A stretch of DNA of 64,000 nucleotides from Azohydromonas sediminis (lineage in GTDB: Bacteria > Pseudomonadota > Gammaproteobacteria > Burkholderiales > Burkholderiaceae_C), in contig NZ_QOAZ01000013.1 in assembly GCF_003574675.1 (NCBI RefSeq), positions 25,035 through 89,034 on the forward strand, given 5' to 3'. Position 1 is the stretch's first letter; every line of letters starts with the position of its first letter. The notes beneath the pieces were generated by a model that saw only the letters and a program-made list of their open reading frames with translations, ran no database searches and was not told where the DNA came from. Made by a program: the position numbers and the translations under genes. Shown piece by piece: positions 61,855 through 64,000 of the stretch.

Positions 61855-62000
61855 GCGAGGCTCCCGAGGTGGTGAGCCCGCACGGTCTCAAGCCGTGCGC
61901 GGCGCATCAACCTAAATCCGGCAGTTCACCACCCGTGATCACCCGCTGAGCAAGCACTGGCGCGGTTTCGTCGGGTCGCGGCACACTCACCATATGGGTG

Positions 62001-63360
62001 GTGCGCCGGGAGAACGGCAAGGAGTAGGTGGTGCGAGTCCACCGCGATGAAGGAGTAGCGAACCACATCGGCCCCGAGCCGTGCGTCGGCGTCCGCGAGG
62101 ACGCAGGCGAAGCGTCGGTAGGGGGGGTGTGCAGGCCAGCCATCGAGCCGCGAAATGAGGTCAGTTCTGGGCGCCGACGCTGTCACCCTTGCGGAAGGCA
62201 ACACGGCTGCGCGCGACATCGCGAGTGCGCAGCCGGCCCGGCGTGGTCTGAGAACCTGGCACGCACAGACGCTCCTTGCACGGGAACCGGGAGATCTCGG
62301 GTCTGACCAGTCGCTGTACCGGGCTGGCCCGCATCGGGAAGGCGAGGAGCCGTAGCCGATGATGTACGGACCCGAGAAGTCAGACTCGGCCATAGTAGCG
62401 AAGAAGCCTGCGAACAAGGTCGCCTCGGCGGCTGCGGAGCGGGTGGAGCCAAGGGCCGGGACCGAGGGGAGCACGGGCCAACCACGCACGCGACGGACAC
62501 AGAGCCGCTGTAGCGTGTCACCGGGGCTGGACCGTGTACGGCATGCTGCGAGGCAGCGGAAGAAGGAGAAGTTCACCGCGCTGCTGCACCACGTGACGGT
62601 CGACCTGCTGAGGGATGCGTTCCTGGCGCTGTCGCGCCGTGCCGCGCCCGGGGTGGACGGCATGACGTGGCAGGACTACGAGGCGAACCTGGAGGGCAAC
62701 CTCCAGCGGCTGCATGCACGGGTCCACCGCGGCACGTACCGGGCGCAGCCCGTCCGGCGTCGGTTCATCCCGAAGCCGGGCAGTACGAAGGGCCGCCCGC
62801 TGGGAATCGCGGCGCTGGAAGACAAGATCGTCCAGCGCGCGGTCGTCGAGGTGCTCAATGCGATCTACGAGGAGGACTTCCTCGGCTTCTCGTACGGGTT
62901 CCGGCCCGGGCGGGGGCAGCACGACGCATTGGACGCGCTGTCGGTGGCCATCTGCGAGACCCGGGTGAACTGGATTCTCGACGCCGACATACGGAGCTTC
63001 TTCGACGGTCTCAGCCAGGCATGGCTGGTCCGTTTCCTGGAGCACCGCATCGGCGACGAGCGCATCGTGCGTCTTGTGCGCAAGTGGCTCAAGGCGGGCG
63101 TCCTGGAAGACGGGCAGAGGAGCGTCAGTGAGACGGGGACCCCGCAAGGGGCGGTGGCATCACCGCTGCTTGCCAACGTCTACCTGCACTACGTCTTCGA
63201 TCTGTGGGCTCAGCAATGGCGGCGGCGCGAAGCCACCGGCAACGTGATCTTCGTGCGCTACGCGGACGATATCGTGGCCGGCTTCGAGCACGAGGCCGAT
63301 GCGCGGCGCTTCTGGGATGCGATGCGAATGAGGTTCGAGCAGTTCGGGCTCGAGCTTCAT
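62001..63360 (+). mobile_element. Group II intron, truncated (5' ribozyme part plus reverse transcriptase)
   Basis: GTGCG at 62001 fits the 5' boundary of group II introns, and 62,001-62,358 would be the folded domains I-III before the encoded protein. The reverse transcriptase starts at 62,359 and is interrupted at 63,360 by the IS1595-type element, so domains V-VI and the 3' end are absent here. The boundary is inferred from the GTGYG rule and from the protein; folding was not checked. Confidence 0.62.
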
Positions 63361-63372
63361 GGGGACACCTGA
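62359..63372 (+). pseudogene. Group II intron reverse transcriptase/maturase, truncated by IS
   Basis: The N-terminal 333 or so residues of an LtrA-type protein. Motifs: GVDGMTWQDYE, FIPKPGSTKGRPLGI, DADIRSFFDGL (catalytic Asp), GTPQGAVASPLLANVYL and the YADD box (residues 301-304). After FGLELH the family reading (next residues DKT-like) is replaced by GDT and a stop because the IS begins at about 63,361. The X/maturase and endonuclease domains are lost, so it cannot act alone. ATG at 62359 (or 62362) follows GAGGAG. Confidence 0.9.
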
Positions 63373-64000
63373 TTAGCGAGCAACCTCAGCAGTGCGCAGC
63401 CAGTGCTCTGGCGACGGCGGCGCGGCAAGCAGACTTTGCAGCAGGCGAGGCAAGATGGTTTTCATGTCGAAGCGGCGATTGAAGCGGAACTGGAACTCGG
63501 CGAGGTAGCGGTGCGCGTACTTGGCGAAGTCGAAGGCGTGGTAGGTCCCGGTGATGGCGGTCTTCAGGTTGCCCAGCAGCGTGTTGACGGCCTTGAACTG
63601 CGGCAGCTTCATGCTGGCCTTGCCCCCGCCGGTGACGACGCGCTCGTGCTGGGCGCCCACGCGCGTGGCGGCGCGAAAGCACCACAGCCCGTCCGAGACC
63701 ACGGTGGCCGAAGGCGCGATGTGGCGCGCGGCGAAGGCGCGCATGGCCTCGCTGGTGGGCGGCTGCGCGCTCAGGCAGGCATACAGCGGGTGGCCCTCGG
63801 GGGAGGTCTGCACCGCCGCCACGAACGGCACCTTGTTGTCGGTGCCGCGCCCGGTCTTGCCGCCGCAGAACTCGCCGCCGAAGTAGGCGTCGTCGACCTC
63901 GATGCGCCCGTCGAGCTTGCGATCGCCTTCGGCCACGCGCATGGCTTCGAGGATCTTGTGCTTCATCAGCCAGGCGCTGCGGTAGCTCACCCCGAGCTGG
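63361..64000 (-). mobile_element. IS1595-family insertion sequence (right part outside window)
   Basis: GGGGACACCTGA at 63361 is taken as the terminal sequence, since the group II intron reading stops exactly there. The element carries the transposase below in the opposite direction. Its other end and target-site duplication lie beyond 64,000, so family is judged from the transposase. Confidence 0.75.
63373..64000 (-). CDS. IS1595-family transposase (ISXO2-like, 5' end outside window)
   Basis: The last 208 or so residues of a DDE transposase; the frame is open through 64,000, where it reads QLGVSYRSAWLMKHKI. Features are the ISXO2-like domain DDAYFGGE (first Asp pair), GRGTDNKVPFVAAV, the next Asp in VVSDGLWCF, and the C-terminal helix region with FQFRFNRRFD. 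The N-terminal zinc ribbon is beyond the window. It mobilises the IS that has disrupted the group II intron. Confidence 0.92.
   Translation of the reverse strand, partial: QLGVSYRSAWLMKHKILEAMRVAEGDRKLDGRIEVDDAYFGGEFCGGKTGRGTDNKVPFVAAVQTSPEGHPLYACLSAQPPTSEAMRAFAARHIAPSATVVSDGLWCFRAATRVGAQHERVVTGGGKASMKLPQFKAVNTLLGNLKTAITGTYHAFDFAKYAHRYLAEFQFRFNRRFDMKTILPRLLQSLLAAPPSPEHWLRTAEVAR

Larger units (their letters stand above)
60261..61900 (-). mobile_element. IS91-family insertion sequence (approximate limits)
   Basis: The transposase (60340-61854) with a tandem repeat on its 3' side and a hairpin CGCACGG-N7-CCGTGCG (61879-61899) on its 5' side. IS91 elements move by rolling circle and have oriIS downstream of the gene and terIS upstream, and lack inverted terminal repeats or target duplications. 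The exact ends cannot be fixed from sequence alone. It lies between the island's DNA-binding gene and the group II intron. Confidence 0.65.
58846..64000. mobile_element. Genomic island, one end (tRNA-Pro-targeted), continuing past the window
   Basis: The tRNA-Pro remnant forms one att site. Because the truncated side faces higher coordinates, the element lies from 58,891 rightward, and the intact tRNA should lie at its other end. In this part are a small DNA-binding protein, an IS91 transposase, a broken group II intron and an IS1595 element, typical cargo of a decaying or composite island. No integrase is present in the visible part. The host gene nearest the edge is pilB. Confidence 0.72.

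Overview
The window is GC-rich, densely packed bacterial chromosome. Gene order and protein types point to a betaproteobacterium of the order Burkholderiales, probably near Rubrivivax, Leptothrix or Methylibium. Support comes from engB beside cytochrome c4 and ccsB/resB, from pilB-pilC-pilD-coaE-zapD-yacG, and from a double-length UvrA. The genus is an inference. Positions 1 to about 58,845 look like ordinary host backbone; from 58,846 to the right edge the sequence is the end of an integrated element.

Layout. 1-3,700: a sugar lactonase operon (aldose 1-epimerase end plus SMP-30 lactonase), a DsbA/FrnE-like oxidoreductase and an APH-like/P-loop kinase fusion. 3,724-7,260: a glutarate module with a LysR regulator divergent from glutaryl-CoA dehydrogenase and a CaiB-type CoA transferase. 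7,280-16,201: a leftward lipid-modification operon (FAD oxidoreductase, DUF1365, cyclopropane-synthase-like methylase, chalcone-isomerase-like protein, MFS, DUF3833 lipoprotein, SDR, NTF2-like, FAD amine-oxidase-like), preceded by a glutathione peroxidase. A divergent MerR/cobalamin-domain regulator at 16,266 keeps all the residues expected of a CarH/LitR B12 photoreceptor. 17,337-28,178: a ferritin-like diiron protein, GST, DMT transporter, rhombosortase, glnE, yhdP and a nitrilase. 28,187-36,502: a hybrid histidine kinase, the 1903-residue UvrA and a small helical-repeat protein. 36,827-40,643: a TRAP transporter and a second SMP-30 lactonase. 40,692-48,298: msrPQ, cytochrome c maturation (ccsB, resB), cytochrome c4, engB and a hydrolase. 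48,302-52,820: a PlpD-type patatin autotransporter and groESL with a CIRCE operator and heat-shock-type promoter. 52,880-58,626: yacG, zapD, coaE and the type IV pilus genes pilD, pilC and pilB.

The right end (58,846-64,000) starts with the 3' 45 nt of a tRNA-Pro(CGG) gene without its 5' half, the usual footprint of tRNA-targeted integration. Behind it come a small MerR/AlpA-like DNA-binding protein whose ribosome site lies in a perfect hairpin, an IS91-family transposase with a 15-bp in-frame duplication in its HUH motif and a 34-bp tandem duplication at its 3' end, and a group II intron whose reverse transcriptase is cut by an IS1595-family element running off the window. No integrase is visible, so it presumably lies near the other end, outside the window.

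The most interesting unit is the putative light- or oxidant-responsive lipid-modification locus (7,280-18,194). A candidate B12 photoreceptor, a peroxidase, a membrane-lipid methylase/flavoprotein operon with a structured 329-nt leader, and a diiron ferritin-like protein sit together and may form one photo-oxidative stress response.
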